From an uncultured Pseudomonadales bacterium (GTDB lineage Bacteria > Pseudomonadota > Gammaproteobacteria > Pseudomonadales > Azotimanducaceae), in contig OY282455.1 of assembly GCA_958296195.1 (NCBI GenBank), forward strand, positions 3,720,001 to 3,784,000: a stretch of DNA of 64,000 bases, written 5' to 3'. The notes below the pieces were generated by a model, which saw only the letters and a program-made list of their open reading frames with translations, had not been told where the DNA came from and ran no database searches. Below are positions 1-8,175 of the stretch, piece by piece; within the stretch, counting starts at the first letter, position 1; each line of letters begins with the position of its first letter. The position numbers were made by a program, and so were the translations under genes.

Positions 1-1
1 G

Positions 2-592
2 GACCGCTACAAGGCGCTGGTTGAACGGGTGCGGCAACGGGAGACAGCGTTGGGAATGGGGCCGCCGGCCCTGTCCTTGGCCGTCGCCAAGAACTACTAC
101 AAGCTGCTGGCCTACAAGGACGAGTATGAGGTGGCCCGCCTGTGCGTCAGCCCACAATTCGCCAAGCAGCTAAGCGAAACCTTCGCCGGCGACTACCAGC
201 TGAGATTCAACCTGGCGCCGCCGCTCATCGCCAAGCGCGACAAGCAAACCGGCCATCTTCTTAAGCAGGAGTTTGGCCCTTGGATACTGAAGGCGTTCCG
301 CATTCTCGCCGGGCTGAAGGGGCTGCGCGGCACCGCCTTCGACCTTTTCGGCCACACCAAGGAGAGGCGCATGGAGCGTCGCCTGATCGCGGACTACGAA
401 CAAATGCTTGAGGAGTTGCTGCCGGCCCTGTCGGCTGCCAACTACGACGCAGCGGTGGCGCTGGCCGAATTGCCCGAAGACGTGCGCGGCTTCGGCCATG
501 TCAAGGAAGCCGGCGTTCGGCGAATGCGGGAAAGGAGGAAGCGCTACCTAGCGCAGTTCCACGGCGCGGAGCGGACCCTGAAGGTCGCCTGA
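2..592 (+). CDS. Indolepyruvate ferredoxin oxidoreductase, C-terminal end (partial)
   Basis: This reading frame is already open at the left edge and ends with TGA, so only the last ~196 residues are visible. They resemble the C-terminus of the large fused 2-oxoacid (indolepyruvate):ferredoxin oxidoreductases of about 1,150 residues, which oxidatively decarboxylate aryl-pyruvates in aromatic amino acid breakdown. Recognisable blocks are NYYKLLAYKDEYEVARL, LRFNLAPPLIAKRDKQTGHL, FGPWILKAFRILA, RGTAFDLFGHTKERRMER and EDVRGFGHVKEAGV. The catalytic thiamine diphosphate and iron-sulfur domains lie outside the window. The last 400 bases are repeated almost exactly at 3124-3529, so one copy is a duplicate; this one is joined to more upstream coding sequence and is the likely functional one. 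The assignment rests on remembered family sequence, not on a search. Confidence 0.8.
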   Translation, partial: DRYKALVERVRQRETALGMGPPALSLAVAKNYYKLLAYKDEYEVARLCVSPQFAKQLSETFAGDYQLRFNLAPPLIAKRDKQTGHLLKQEFGPWILKAFRILAGLKGLRGTAFDLFGHTKERRMERRLIADYEQMLEELLPALSAANYDAAVALAELPEDVRGFGHVKEAGVRRMRERRKRYLAQFHGAERTLKVA

Positions 593-597
593 ATCTG
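192..597 (+). repeat. Direct repeat A1 (3' end of oxidoreductase)
   Basis: A segment of about 406 bp is repeated in the same orientation at 3124-3529 with a constant offset of 2932 and only a few substitutions. Both copies diverge immediately after the stop codon (GAATCTG, then GCTGC here and AGTAA there). Confidence 0.93.
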
Positions 598-705
598 GCT
601 GCAAAGCCGCCAGCGCGTTGACCAAGAGCGCCTTGCCGCCATAGCCCTTGCCTTGTTGCAGGGGAACAAGGAAGACAGGCGCAGCCAAGCTGGTGCAGCA
701 CAGGC

Positions 706-739
706 TTGACATCATTAGCCCTATGCCTTTATATGGCAT
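706..739 (+). promoter_or_regulatory. Predicted sigma70 promoter and operator of hicB-hicA
   Basis: A consensus -35 box TTGACA lies at 706-711. With an 18-base spacer it is followed by TATATG at 730-735 (or TTATAT with 17). The inverted repeat ATGCC-N7-GGCAT at 723-739 overlaps the -10 box, the usual place for an autorepressor site of a toxin-antitoxin operon. The pair starts 55 bases downstream. Confidence 0.55.
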
Positions 740-793
740 GGCCTCCCCACTAAGGATCAATCTCATGTGCATCTTTACTAGAACTGAGGTCGT

Positions 794-1078
794 TTGACTC
801 TGCGAGCGAGGATGGGAGATTCGGCTACGCAACCCGCTTACTCCGCAACGATATTGTGGGACGACGAGGCTGCCGTTTGGTATGTGGCAGAGACGGATTT
901 CCCCGGCTTGGTCGCAGAAGCGGAGACGCAGCAACGGCTGGTGCGGAAAATACGTCAGTTGATGCCCGAGCTGTACCACGCGAATCGGCACCTGATGCCA
1001 GACGAATCGTGGGAGAAAATCGCGATTCGGTTGACAGTTGGGCAGCTAGAGACTATCAAACTCGCAGTAGCGAGCTGA
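794..1078 (+). CDS. hicB: HicB-like (DUF1902) antitoxin
   Basis: A 94-residue protein carrying the compact HicB/DUF1902 fold pattern: YSATILWDDEAAVWYVAET followed by DFPGLVAEAET and a hydrophobic helix. DUF1902 proteins resemble HicB antitoxins, which bind and neutralise HicA and repress their own promoter. The TTG start at 794 has GAGG four bases upstream. An ATG at 812 is possible, but its purine-rich stretch is too close. It sits seven bases ahead of the hicA-like gene, the antitoxin-first order. There is no obvious separate DNA-binding domain, so repression of the upstream palindrome is an inference. Confidence 0.65.
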   Translation: MTLRARMGDSATQPAYSATILWDDEAAVWYVAETDFPGLVAEAETQQRLVRKIRQLMPELYHANRHLMPDESWEKIAIRLTVGQLETIKLAVAS

Positions 1079-1085
1079 GCGGCGT

Positions 1086-1280
1086 GTGGCGAGCTACACT
1101 CCGCAGGTGAAGCAGCGCCTGAGATCTGCGGGATGTCGACTCGTCAGACAAGGACGCGGGGACCATGAGATTTGGCACAGCCCGGTGTCCGGTCGCAGCT
1201 TCCCTGTTGACAGCGACATCAAGTCGCGGCACACCGCCAACGCGGTGCTTGCGCAAGCAGGTTTGGAGAAGGCGTTCTGA
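1086..1280 (+). CDS. hicA: HicA-like mRNA interferase toxin
   Basis: A 64-residue protein of the HicA (YcfA) double-stranded RNA-binding-like fold. The N-terminus SYTPQVKQRLRSAGCRLVR is followed by GRGDHEIWHSP with the expected catalytic histidine, then a C-terminal helix ending in LAQAGLEKAF. HicA toxins cleave mRNA independently of the ribosome until bound by HicB. The start is GTG at 1086, seven bases after the hicB stop, so the two are surely co-transcribed. The length matches the family. It lies in a repeat-rich seam between the oxidoreductase end and a duplicated fucU, a typical place for a mobile toxin-antitoxin pair. Confidence 0.75.
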   Translation: MASYTPQVKQRLRSAGCRLVRQGRGDHEIWHSPVSGRSFPVDSDIKSRHTANAVLAQAGLEKAF

Positions 1281-1347
1281 CCTGCCGCGAACACGCCGGT
1301 CTGATGCTCTAATACAAACCCTAACCTCTGGGTCTGGCCCTTGCTCC

Positions 1348-1776
1348 CTAATCGGGATCAATCACCCCTTTCGCCAGCAGGATGTTGCCGTACAGCCGCC
1401 GCTCCCCCGTCGCCACCACCGCAAAGGCCCCTTTCACCCGGTCGTAGAAGGCGAAGCGCTCCAAGGCGCCGCAGGCGGCGTTCGCATCGGCTGACGCCAC
1501 CAAGCGGCGAAACTCGGTGACGATTTCGGGGACCGCCGCGACGTCTCCGACCACCTGCATGCTGTGTACCGGGTGCTCCACATAGGCATCGAGCGGCAAC
1601 ACCGACAGCACCGCCTGCAAGACCTGGACGGCGGACACCCCATCCAGCCGCACCAACCGTTCGGCGGCGCTCTGCGCCGGATAGTTGGCGTCAACGATGG
1701 CGACTTCGTCCCCATGCCCCATGCTGCGCAGGATGTGCAGGTCCGGCCCCAGCAGCAGATCCAAATTCTTCAGCAT
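1348..1776 (-). CDS. fucU: L-fucose mutarotase (RbsD/FucU), duplicate copy
   Basis: A 142-residue RbsD/FucU family protein, which interconverts alpha and beta anomers of L-fucose. The family signatures MGHGDEVAIVDANYPA near the N-terminus and RRLYGNILLAKGVI at the C-terminus are present. It is nearly identical to the gene at 11232-11666 but lacks one leucine codon (DLHIL versus DLLHIL), and its last two residues differ because the duplication ends there. The duplicated block also includes the last five codons of the upstream SDR gene. Isolated from the fucose operon and followed by an IS remnant, it is probably a by-product of rearrangement. The frame is intact, but it has no obvious promoter of its own. 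Confidence 0.85.
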   Translation of the reverse strand: MLKNLDLLLGPDLHILRSMGHGDEVAIVDANYPAQSAAERLVRLDGVSAVQVLQAVLSVLPLDAYVEHPVHSMQVVGDVAAVPEIVTEFRRLVASADANAACGALERFAFYDRVKGAFAVVATGERRLYGNILLAKGVIDPD

Positions 1777-1803
1777 GTTGCGCTAATTCGACCAGCCGCC
1801 ATC
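1357..1803 (-). repeat. Direct repeat B1 (fucU plus SDR 3' end)
   Basis: About 447 bp corresponding, in the same orientation, to 11244-11693, with a three-base deletion and scattered substitutions. Its left edge is at the end of fucU. Its right edge is a few codons inside the SDR stop region, where transposase-like sequence begins. Confidence 0.92.
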
Positions 1804-3123
1804 TGGGCCTTCTCCAGATTCATGGCGAACGTGGTGCGCCTGGAGCGCCGCGCCGGCATGATCTCCGACCTCGTGCCCCAACTGCGCCAGAAGCTGATGC
1901 GCGCGCTGCCCGACTACGGCGCCTTCATGGGCGCCGACGGCAAGGCCATCCGAAGCCACTCCACCGGCCACGCGCTCAGGAACAAGGGCCGAACGTCGGA
2001 CCCTGACGCCGACCGCGGCGTCCACGCCCACCGCGGCGTGGACCAGCGCACCGGCAAGCCCTGGGAGCGCATCGCCAGTTGGTTCGGCTACAAGCTGCAC
2101 CTGACCGGCGACACCCAACATGAACTGCCGGTCGCGTTCTCCGTGGAGAAGGCGTCCGTCTCCGAACGGAAGGTGCTGGCCCGGGACCTGGCCGCCCTGC
2201 TCCACGACGAGCCGACGCTCGCCGAGCGATGCCGCGAGTTCAGCGCCGACCGGGGCTGCGACCAGGCGGAACTCAAGCGCTGGCTGTGGGACGCCCACCG
2301 CATCCGCCCGCCCATCGACATCCGCATGCTGTGGCGCGAGGACTGGGACGCCCCGCCCAGGCGGACGGGCGAACCCATGCTGCGCCCGCTGGACCCGTCC
2401 CGCGTGGACAACGTGCTCCACACCGAGCAGGGCCGCGTCTTCCGCCGATGCCCCGCCACCGAAACGACCCGCCCCATGGCCCTCCACGGACTCGACGCCA
2501 AGCGCAACGCGCTGAAGCACCTATGCCCCGCCGCCGCATACGGCCTGAAGTGCGCAGGCCGTGCGCAGTGCTGCGCCAACGCTGGCACCAACCCCAGCAA
2601 GCTGGGCCCGACCCGGCGCATCCATCTGGCGAAAGCCAACCGCCGCATCTTTCCGCCCACTCCGCACGGCACCCGCGCCTGGAGGGAGGGCTACGCCCGG
2701 CGCAGCGCCATGGAGCGCATCAACGCCCGCCTGGACGACGGCTTCCGCTTCGAGAGCCACACCATCCGCGGCAAGCACCGCATGACGGCCCGCGTCGGAC
2801 TGGCGCTGGCCGTCATGATGGCGCTCGCGCTCGGCAGCGTCCGGGCGGGCGCGCCGCAACGCATGCGCTCGCTCGTCAGAACGCCCCCCAAGGCCGCCTA
2901 GCCTCCGCCGACTCCGCCCCCACGAAGCCCGCTTCGGGCCGCCGCTCGGCCGCACGACGGCAAAACGGGCGGAACCGCCGCCCATGCAGCCCAAAGAGAC
3001 GCGCAAGACACCGGAAACAGGCCTCCATCGCCCCGCCTGATCACTGCTCAGCCCTCACCGGCCGCCAAAACAGCCCCGCCAACACCGCCAACACACGCGA
3101 AAAGCCTACAGCGCAAGTCTCTC
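1804..3123 (+). mobile_element. IS element remnant with DDE transposase (left end missing)
   Basis: The block lies exactly between repeat B1 and repeat A2. It carries a transposase frame and ends with AGCCTACAGCGCAAGTCTCT (3103-3122). A nearly identical terminus, AGCCTACCGCGCAAGTGTCT, ends the second remnant at 16591-16610, so this is probably the right end of the IS. No matching left terminal inverted repeat is visible at 1804, so the element is truncated there. Confidence 0.75.
1822..2901 (+). pseudogene. DDE transposase, N-terminally truncated
   Basis: An open frame runs into this gene from the neighbouring repeat, but transposase-like sequence begins only around MANVVRLERRAGM. Catalytic-type blocks are visible: ADGKAIRSHSTG (first Asp), FSADRGCDQAEL (second Asp) and SAMERINARLDDGF (Glu). 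The spacing is typical of IS4/IS5/IS1182-like DDE enzymes; the exact family cannot be set by eye. A cysteine-bearing segment (RCPATETT, CPAAAYGLKCAGRAQCC) lies between the second and third motifs. The N-terminal DNA-binding region is missing, so it is probably inactive. A second, more eroded copy of the last third lies at 16150-16500. The position between two duplicated gene ends makes it a likely agent or scar of the rearrangement. Confidence 0.75.
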
Positions 3124-3524
3124 ACTACCAGCTAAGATTCAACTTGGCGCCGCCGCTCATCGCCAAGCGCGACAAGCAAACCGGCCACCTTCTTAAGCAG
3201 GAGTTTGGCCCTTGGATACTGAAGGCGTTCCGCATTCTCGCCGGGCTGAAGGGGCTGCGCGGCACCGCCTTCGATCCTTTCGGCCACACCAAGGAGAGGC
3301 GCATGCAGCGCCGCCTGATCACGGACTACGAACAAATGCTTGAGGAGTTGCTGCCGGCCCTGTCGGCGGCCAACTACGACGCAGCGGTGGCGCTGGCCGA
3401 ATTGCCCGAAGACGTGCGCGGCTTCGGCCATGTCAAGGAAGCCGGCGTTCGGCGAATGCGGGAAAGGATGAAGCGCTACCTAGCGCAGTTCCACGGCGCG
3501 GAGCGGACCCTGAAGGTCGCCTGA
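3124..3524 (+). pseudogene. Duplicated C-terminal fragment of indolepyruvate ferredoxin oxidoreductase
   Basis: This is copy A2 of the oxidoreductase tail (3124-3529 matches 192-597). It encodes the last ~132 residues from YQLRFNLAPPLIAKRD onward, with a few substitutions relative to copy A1 (for example FDPFGH for FDLFGH and MQRRLITD for MERRLIAD). It has no start codon of its own and no upstream catalytic domains; the IS right end abuts its first base. It cannot make a functional enzyme. Confidence 0.9.
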
Positions 3525-3529
3525 ATCTG

Positions 3530-3835
3530 AGTAAAGGACCGCCAATGGTACCTGCGCTGACCACCCGCCGAAATCCTCCCGCGATCGCGTGTTCGGCTAT
3601 TGGGCGGGGTGTTACACTTGCCATCGGCGCACCTGCAGGGTGGTTTTCGTTCAACCGGCATTTTGCCGGAAAAACCTTGCACGATGCACCTTTCAGCACA
3701 CTTCAACGAGTTCTTAAGCGAGGATCAGGGAGAAAGCCGACCACAAACGAGAAATTTCTGCGCAATCGGAGTATAGTCAGTCGCCCGGCTCAAAAACAGA
3801 CTTTGTGGAATTGACAACAAACAAGGGAGGTATCC
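3530..3835. other. Gene-free seam ahead of the D-amino-acid module
   Basis: About 300 bp with no convincing gene. It starts where the oxidoreductase duplicate ends and passes from G+C-rich to lower G+C sequence. A perfect hairpin CCGGCA-TTT-TGCCGG lies at 3655-3669 without a following T-run on either strand, so it is not a classical terminator. A -10-like TATAGT lies near 3772. The last bases carry a strong ribosome binding site, GGGAGG, for the next gene. Confidence 0.5.
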
Positions 3836-4222
3836 GTGAACATTGAGAGATTTGGGAGCATCAAAACGGGAAGCGGCGGACAAAGCCTTCCCTTTTGCCA
3901 AGCCACCGAGGCCGGGGGATTCGTATTCGTTTCCGGGCAGGTGGCTATGGACGCGACCGGCGAGATAATAGAGGGGGGAATAGTAGCCCAAACCCATCAG
4001 ACAATGGCCAACATCAGGGGTATCCTAGAAATGGCCAGCTGTACTTTCGCAGATGTGGTCAAGGTCACGGCATGGCTTGACGACCCCAGGGATTTCCAGG
4101 GATTTAACCGCGCATATGCTGAATATTTCCGCGGCCACCTTCCGGCCCGCGCCTGTGTTCAGTCAGCTCTCATGGTGGATGCCAAAGTTGAAATCGAAGT
4201 CATCGCCTACAAACCCCATTAA
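3836..4222 (+). CDS. ridA: RidA family enamine/imine deaminase
   Basis: A 128-residue Rid (YjgF/YER057c/UK114) protein. Family blocks are visible: GGFVFVSGQVAMDATGEI, a central QTHQTMANIRGILEMA helix, DVVKVTAWLDDPRDFQGFN, and the C-terminal PARACVQSALMVDAKVEIE, in which RACV and the final glutamate fit the conserved Arg/Glu pocket. RidA enzymes hydrolyse reactive 2-aminoacrylate and other enamines to keto acids and ammonia. The start is GTG with GGGAGG seven bases upstream. The next gene is a D-serine dehydratase/D-threonine aldolase-like enzyme, a reaction type that releases aminoacrylate, so an operon role in detoxifying that intermediate is plausible. Lower G+C than the flanking backbone. 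Confidence 0.88.
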   Translation: MNIERFGSIKTGSGGQSLPFCQATEAGGFVFVSGQVAMDATGEIIEGGIVAQTHQTMANIRGILEMASCTFADVVKVTAWLDDPRDFQGFNRAYAEYFRGHLPARACVQSALMVDAKVEIEVIAYKPH

Positions 4223-4279
4223 ATTAGCGATAAGCCATAAATCCACGGCTTGCACATCGGCAAGGGCAAGGCTCCAGCG

Positions 4280-5575
4280 ATGCTGCATCTAGCCCAAGAA
4301 ATGTCGCGCCCTATAACGGGCGCTATCAAAGGTGTTCCGCCTCTTGCTGCAAACGATGGCACCTCAATTACTGCTGCCGACGTCTCCCGGCAAAGCTGGC
4401 GCTTGCTTGACGAGGACTTGCCTTTTCCAACCGCAGTGATTCGAACTTCAGCGTTGCGAAACAACCTCGCATGGATGCAACGCTACGCCGCTGAACATGG
4501 TGTGCTACTGGCACCCCACGGGAAAACCACAATGGCACCCCAACTTTTTGACCTGCAGTTGCAGCACGGCGCTTGGGGTATAACCGTCGCCACTGCCCAT
4601 CAGCTCCAAGTCTGCCGAAGTGTTGGCGTACAGCGGATTTTCATGGCCAATCAACTGATCGGCCAGCGTGACATTGAATATGTTTGGGGCGAACTAATCG
4701 GGGACCCTGAATTCGAGTTCTATTGCCTAGTGGACTCAATTGAAGGTGTAAAGAGGCTACTGCAATTCTCCGGTCTCGACCCCGAAAATCCGATGAACTT
4801 GCTCGTCGAAGTTGGGTTGCCGAACAGTCGCAGCGGATGCCGCGATTTAGGCCAAGCAATCGAAGTCATCGATACGATATCCAAATCCAAAATGCTGAGC
4901 CTGCGAGGTATAGAATGTTACGAAGGCCTAGTAGTTTCAGAATCTCAGGGCAATGATTTGCATAACATAAACGCGCTGTTTGGGTTAATGAAGGAAGTCT
5001 ATGACTACTGTTGCATGCATAGACACTTCAGTTCGAACCGCTTTACTATCTTAAGTGCCGGGGGATCTGCCTACTTTGACTTGGCGGCGAATGCACTTTC
5101 CAGAATGGCCAATGGCGACACTCGGGTGCTTATTCGCAGTGGTTGCTACGTCACCCATGACGCGCTGTTTTATCAACGGATGACGCGACGCTTCAATGAG
5201 CGCAACACCTTGGAGTGTGGCTTGAAACCAGCTTTGGAAGTCTGGGGGCAGGTTCAGTCGAAACCGGAACCCGGTCTGGCAATTGTCAACGTTGGGAAAC
5301 GGGATGTCTCCCATGACATTGAACTCCCGGCGGTTCAGTCCCACCATCGACCGGGCACATCCAAAGCGCCCGCCGCTGTGGACGCTTCGTGGCGGATCAG
5401 GGCACTTAACGATCAGCACGCACATTTGGTCGTGCCTGCGGGCGCGGATTTGACGGTGGGTGACTTGATTGCCTTTGGAATTTCCCACCCATGCACCACT
5501 TTCGACAAATGGCGGCTAATCTGGCTGGTTAACGACGACTACAGCGTCCAAAGCGCCTTCTGGACATACTTTTAG
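4280..5575 (+). CDS. D-serine dehydratase / D-threonine aldolase-like PLP enzyme
   Basis: A fold-type III PLP enzyme of about 431 residues (alanine racemase-like barrel plus DSD1-type C-terminal domain). The Schiff-base lysine sits in LLAPHGKTTMAPQLF, and the C-terminal metal-binding signature is in SHPCTTFDKW. Characterised relatives are zinc-dependent D-serine dehydratases (D-serine to pyruvate and ammonia) or D-threonine aldolases. An alternative TTG start 30 bases upstream exists; the ATG at 4280 is preferred because the ATG is stronger and purine-rich AAGG lies upstream. It follows ridA by 57 bases and precedes the D-aminoacylase by 10, so the three form one operon. Which D-amino acid is used cannot be read from sequence. 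Confidence 0.82.
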   Translation: MLHLAQEMSRPITGAIKGVPPLAANDGTSITAADVSRQSWRLLDEDLPFPTAVIRTSALRNNLAWMQRYAAEHGVLLAPHGKTTMAPQLFDLQLQHGAWGITVATAHQLQVCRSVGVQRIFMANQLIGQRDIEYVWGELIGDPEFEFYCLVDSIEGVKRLLQFSGLDPENPMNLLVEVGLPNSRSGCRDLGQAIEVIDTISKSKMLSLRGIECYEGLVVSESQGNDLHNINALFGLMKEVYDYCCMHRHFSSNRFTILSAGGSAYFDLAANALSRMANGDTRVLIRSGCYVTHDALFYQRMTRRFNERNTLECGLKPALEVWGQVQSKPEPGLAIVNVGKRDVSHDIELPAVQSHHRPGTSKAPAAVDASWRIRALNDQHAHLVVPAGADLTVGDLIAFGISHPCTTFDKWRLIWLVNDDYSVQSAFWTYF

Positions 5576-5585
5576 CGTATTCAGC

Positions 5586-7046
5586 ATGAAACGCGGAACG
5601 ACGCCTCCAATATATGATTTAGTGCTTCGCGGCGGCATTTTGCTCGACGGAACTGGCCAGAAGCGGCGCATAACCGATGTTTCAATCAAGGGCGATCGAA
5701 TCGCGGCTATCGGCAGGATCAGCAAAGGCAAGGCGTATCGCGAGATCGATGTTCGGCGTAAATGCGTCGCACCTGGCTTCATCGATTCACATACTCACGA
5801 CGATCGGACTTGCATCAGCAATCCTTCAATGTCGGCAAAAGTCAGCCAAGGCGTTACGACCGTGGTAGTCGGAAATTGCGGGATGAGTCTGGCGCCCTTG
5901 AATCACCCGAGGTGGGTTCCAGAGCCCTTTAACTTGCTGGGCGGCCCGTCGGATTTCGTGTTCCCGGACTTCAATGCCTACTTCAATGCCGTCGCTTCGG
6001 CAAAGCCCAAAACCAACGTGGTGGCGTTTGTGGGCCACAACACCTTGCGACTGGCAGCCATGAAGCACTTGGAAAGGGCGGCAACGTCAAAAGAGATGGC
6101 CGCAATGGCCGACTTGCTGCACCACGCCATGCGGTCCGGCACCGTTGGGCTTAGTAGCGGCCTATACTATGCGCCAGGACGGGCGGCCGACAACACTGAA
6201 ATCCGGCCTCTAATTGAAGTGGTTAGGAGGTATGGGGGCGTTTACGCCTCCCATGTGCGCGATGAATACGATGGAGTTCTTGAATCAATGAAAGAGGCGC
6301 TCGACGCTACTCAAGCTGGTGGAGTTCCTCTTGTAATTTCCCATCACAAGTGCGCCGGCCCCAACAACTGGGGTAGAAGCGTGGAAACACTATCTTTCCT
6401 CGATTCAGCACTAAGGCATCATGAAATCAATTTGGATTGCTACCCCTATACAGCGGGGTCTAGCGTACTAGATCCGGAATTGGTTGAAGATGGAGTGAGA
6501 GTTCTCATTACCTGGTCGCAAAATGATCCTAGCGCATCGGGCAGATACCTAGATAGCATTGCGAAGGAGTTAGGTTGTTCACAACGAGAGGCCGCACGGA
6601 AGCTAAGGCCTGGTGGAGCGTGCTATTTTCAAATGGCCGAAAAGGATGTGAAGAGCATAATTCGGCACCCAGCAACCATGATTGGCTCAGACGGACTGCC
6701 GGATGATCCCCACCCGCACCCTCGCCTTTGGGGAACTTTCCCACGAGTCATCCGCCGATACGTCCTAGAGCAACAGCTATTTTCCCTTGAAGAGGCAATT
6801 CGAAAGATGACAAGCCTACCGGCCTATAGATTTAAACTGAGAAAAAGAGGCACTCTTCAGACGGGCAACTATGCTGACATTGTTGTATTTGATCCTCGAT
6901 CCATTGCCGATCGCGCAAGCTACGAATATCCGAAACGGGCATCTTCCGGGATAGAATATGTATTCGTAAATGGGCAAATCAGTTGGCTAAAGGGGGAAGT
7001 TCCTAGCGCTGGTGGTGGCCGAGCTCTCCGGCTTGAAAGTTCCTAG
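5586..7046 (+). CDS. N-acyl-D-amino-acid deacylase (amidohydrolase superfamily)
   Basis: A 486-residue D-aminoacylase. The N-terminal beta-sandwich segment YDLVLRGGILLDGTG is followed by the metal-binding strand GFIDSHTHDDRT. Further blocks are TTVVVGNCGMSL (the cysteine typical of D-aminoacylases), GLSSGLYYAPG, YASHVRDEYDG, ISHHKCAG, MIGSDGLPDDPHPHPRLWGT and a C-terminal NYADIVVFDP sandwich half. The enzyme releases free D-amino acids from N-acyl-D-amino acids. With the upstream PLP enzyme and RidA it forms a logical route: deacylate, dehydrate or cleave, then clear the enamine. Its stop codon shares the palindrome CTAG with the stop of the convergent gene. Confidence 0.9.
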   Translation: MKRGTTPPIYDLVLRGGILLDGTGQKRRITDVSIKGDRIAAIGRISKGKAYREIDVRRKCVAPGFIDSHTHDDRTCISNPSMSAKVSQGVTTVVVGNCGMSLAPLNHPRWVPEPFNLLGGPSDFVFPDFNAYFNAVASAKPKTNVVAFVGHNTLRLAAMKHLERAATSKEMAAMADLLHHAMRSGTVGLSSGLYYAPGRAADNTEIRPLIEVVRRYGGVYASHVRDEYDGVLESMKEALDATQAGGVPLVISHHKCAGPNNWGRSVETLSFLDSALRHHEINLDCYPYTAGSSVLDPELVEDGVRVLITWSQNDPSASGRYLDSIAKELGCSQREAARKLRPGGACYFQMAEKDVKSIIRHPATMIGSDGLPDDPHPHPRLWGTFPRVIRRYVLEQQLFSLEEAIRKMTSLPAYRFKLRKRGTLQTGNYADIVVFDPRSIADRASYEYPKRASSGIEYVFVNGQISWLKGEVPSAGGGRALRLESS

Positions 7047-8152
7047 ATGATCTCCATATGGTCCCGGTTGGGCAAAAGTGGAAACGGTGCTGTTGGTAAT
7101 GTCTGATACCAGAAAGCAGTAGAGGCCACGTCATCTTGCAAAGGGAGATAGCGGCGATCTTTGTCGGTCCTCCAACCCAAAGCTTGTATGGTAACAGAGA
7201 TTGTCTCCCTAAATCGAATTGGGTCAGGGATGTGCCATCTATACATGCCAAATCGCTGCTGAGATCGGTATACTCCATCAGGCGACAACACTTCCGGCAA
7301 TCCTGCAAATGCAGTGGAATAAGGCGTATAGCCGTTGGGAAAGCGCGCCAGCGCGGTTCCTATGTCAAAATTATGAGAGCCGCCGAAGTAATCTTCAGTG
7401 CCAGTGCTGCAGATGCTAGGAAAGTCGGTGTCATCATCGATGTAAAACTTGACTTCGCCCTCCCCCCACCAACCATTGTTGTTGCTACCCCAAGCCATGT
7501 ATGTGCCCACATACTGGCCTCGCCCACGCACACCGTCCAACACGGTGTGCGGTTGACCATACTGCGTCGGATTGCTACGCTGAAATTGGGCATGAAAATG
7601 AGCGCAGTCCCGCGGCAACTCAGACAAGCTGTAATCGATCTGATAGTAAATAACGGCCGTGTCGTCATCCCGGTTCTCCAAGGTAATCCTTGCACTTTCG
7701 CGAAACGGCATTTCCCAATAGCAATTAAATGCCCGGCCTGGATTGACGCAGACCGGAATGGAGGACACATGGGAATAACTTTCCCAACCACAACAGAAGA
7801 AATCGCCTAGCGGAACTTCCACGGAAGGCGTGTCCTGTCCGTCCCAATACATTCTCAAGATCAGGTGCCTCAACCGCACGTTCTCCAAAGTGGTAATCCA
7901 GATGCGCAGGATAGTGCCGGGGCCACTGATTTCAGCCAGCGTAAAGCTTTTTCCGGCAATAATTGGAATGGACGGAGAAACTTTCCACCCCTGCCCCAAA
8001 GCTCTTGCGCTTCGAGCTCCCGTGCCCTTGGTGGCTTTCCCGGCACCACCCGGATCACCAGTAAAATTCTCGGGTGAGATTGAACGACTTTCCGCATCCA
8101 GAAGCCGTGACGCCGCGCCCAAAAAGGAACTTGGTCCGGTAAAATGATTCAC
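7043..8152 (-). CDS. GH172 (DUF2961) family glycoside hydrolase
   Basis: A 369-residue DUF2961/GH172 protein. Recognisable blocks are GPGTILRIWITT, LRMYWDGQDTPSVEVPLGDFF, WEMPFRESARITLENR, GRGQYVGTYMAW, WGEGEVKFYIDDD and the signature ICSTGTEDYFGGSHNF with its conserved Glu/Asp. GH172 members described include difructose dianhydride synthases and D-arabinofuranosidases, so a furanoside or related substrate is possible but not proven. No signal peptide is visible, which suggests a cytoplasmic enzyme acting on an imported saccharide. The start is GTG at 8152, behind GAGGGGG. It lies 23 bases after the symporter gene and ends against the D-aminoacylase gene. Confidence 0.83.
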   Translation of the reverse strand: MNHFTGPSSFLGAASRLLDAESRSISPENFTGDPGGAGKATKGTGARSARALGQGWKVSPSIPIIAGKSFTLAEISGPGTILRIWITTLENVRLRHLILRMYWDGQDTPSVEVPLGDFFCCGWESYSHVSSIPVCVNPGRAFNCYWEMPFRESARITLENRDDDTAVIYYQIDYSLSELPRDCAHFHAQFQRSNPTQYGQPHTVLDGVRGRGQYVGTYMAWGSNNNGWWGEGEVKFYIDDDTDFPSICSTGTEDYFGGSHNFDIGTALARFPNGYTPYSTAFAGLPEVLSPDGVYRSQQRFGMYRWHIPDPIRFRETISVTIQALGWRTDKDRRYLPLQDDVASTAFWYQTLPTAPFPLLPNRDHMEII

Positions 8153-8175
8153 ATCTATTCCCCCTCGTTCATTGC

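Noticed and set aside
548-991. Minus-strand frame over the HicB-like gene
   Set aside because: It overlaps a better-supported antitoxin on the other strand and runs into the repeat border; a short stretch near its end looks protein-like but cannot be tied to a family.
2229-3524. 431-codon frame joining transposase and oxidoreductase tail as a single protein
   Set aside because: Its first part is an out-of-frame reading of the transposase (His/Arg/Pro-rich). Only the last ~132 codons make sense, as the duplicated oxidoreductase end.
3655-3669. Hairpin CCGGCA-TTT-TGCCGG as an intrinsic terminator
   Set aside because: There is no T-run after the stem on either strand; on the plus strand it is followed by A residues.
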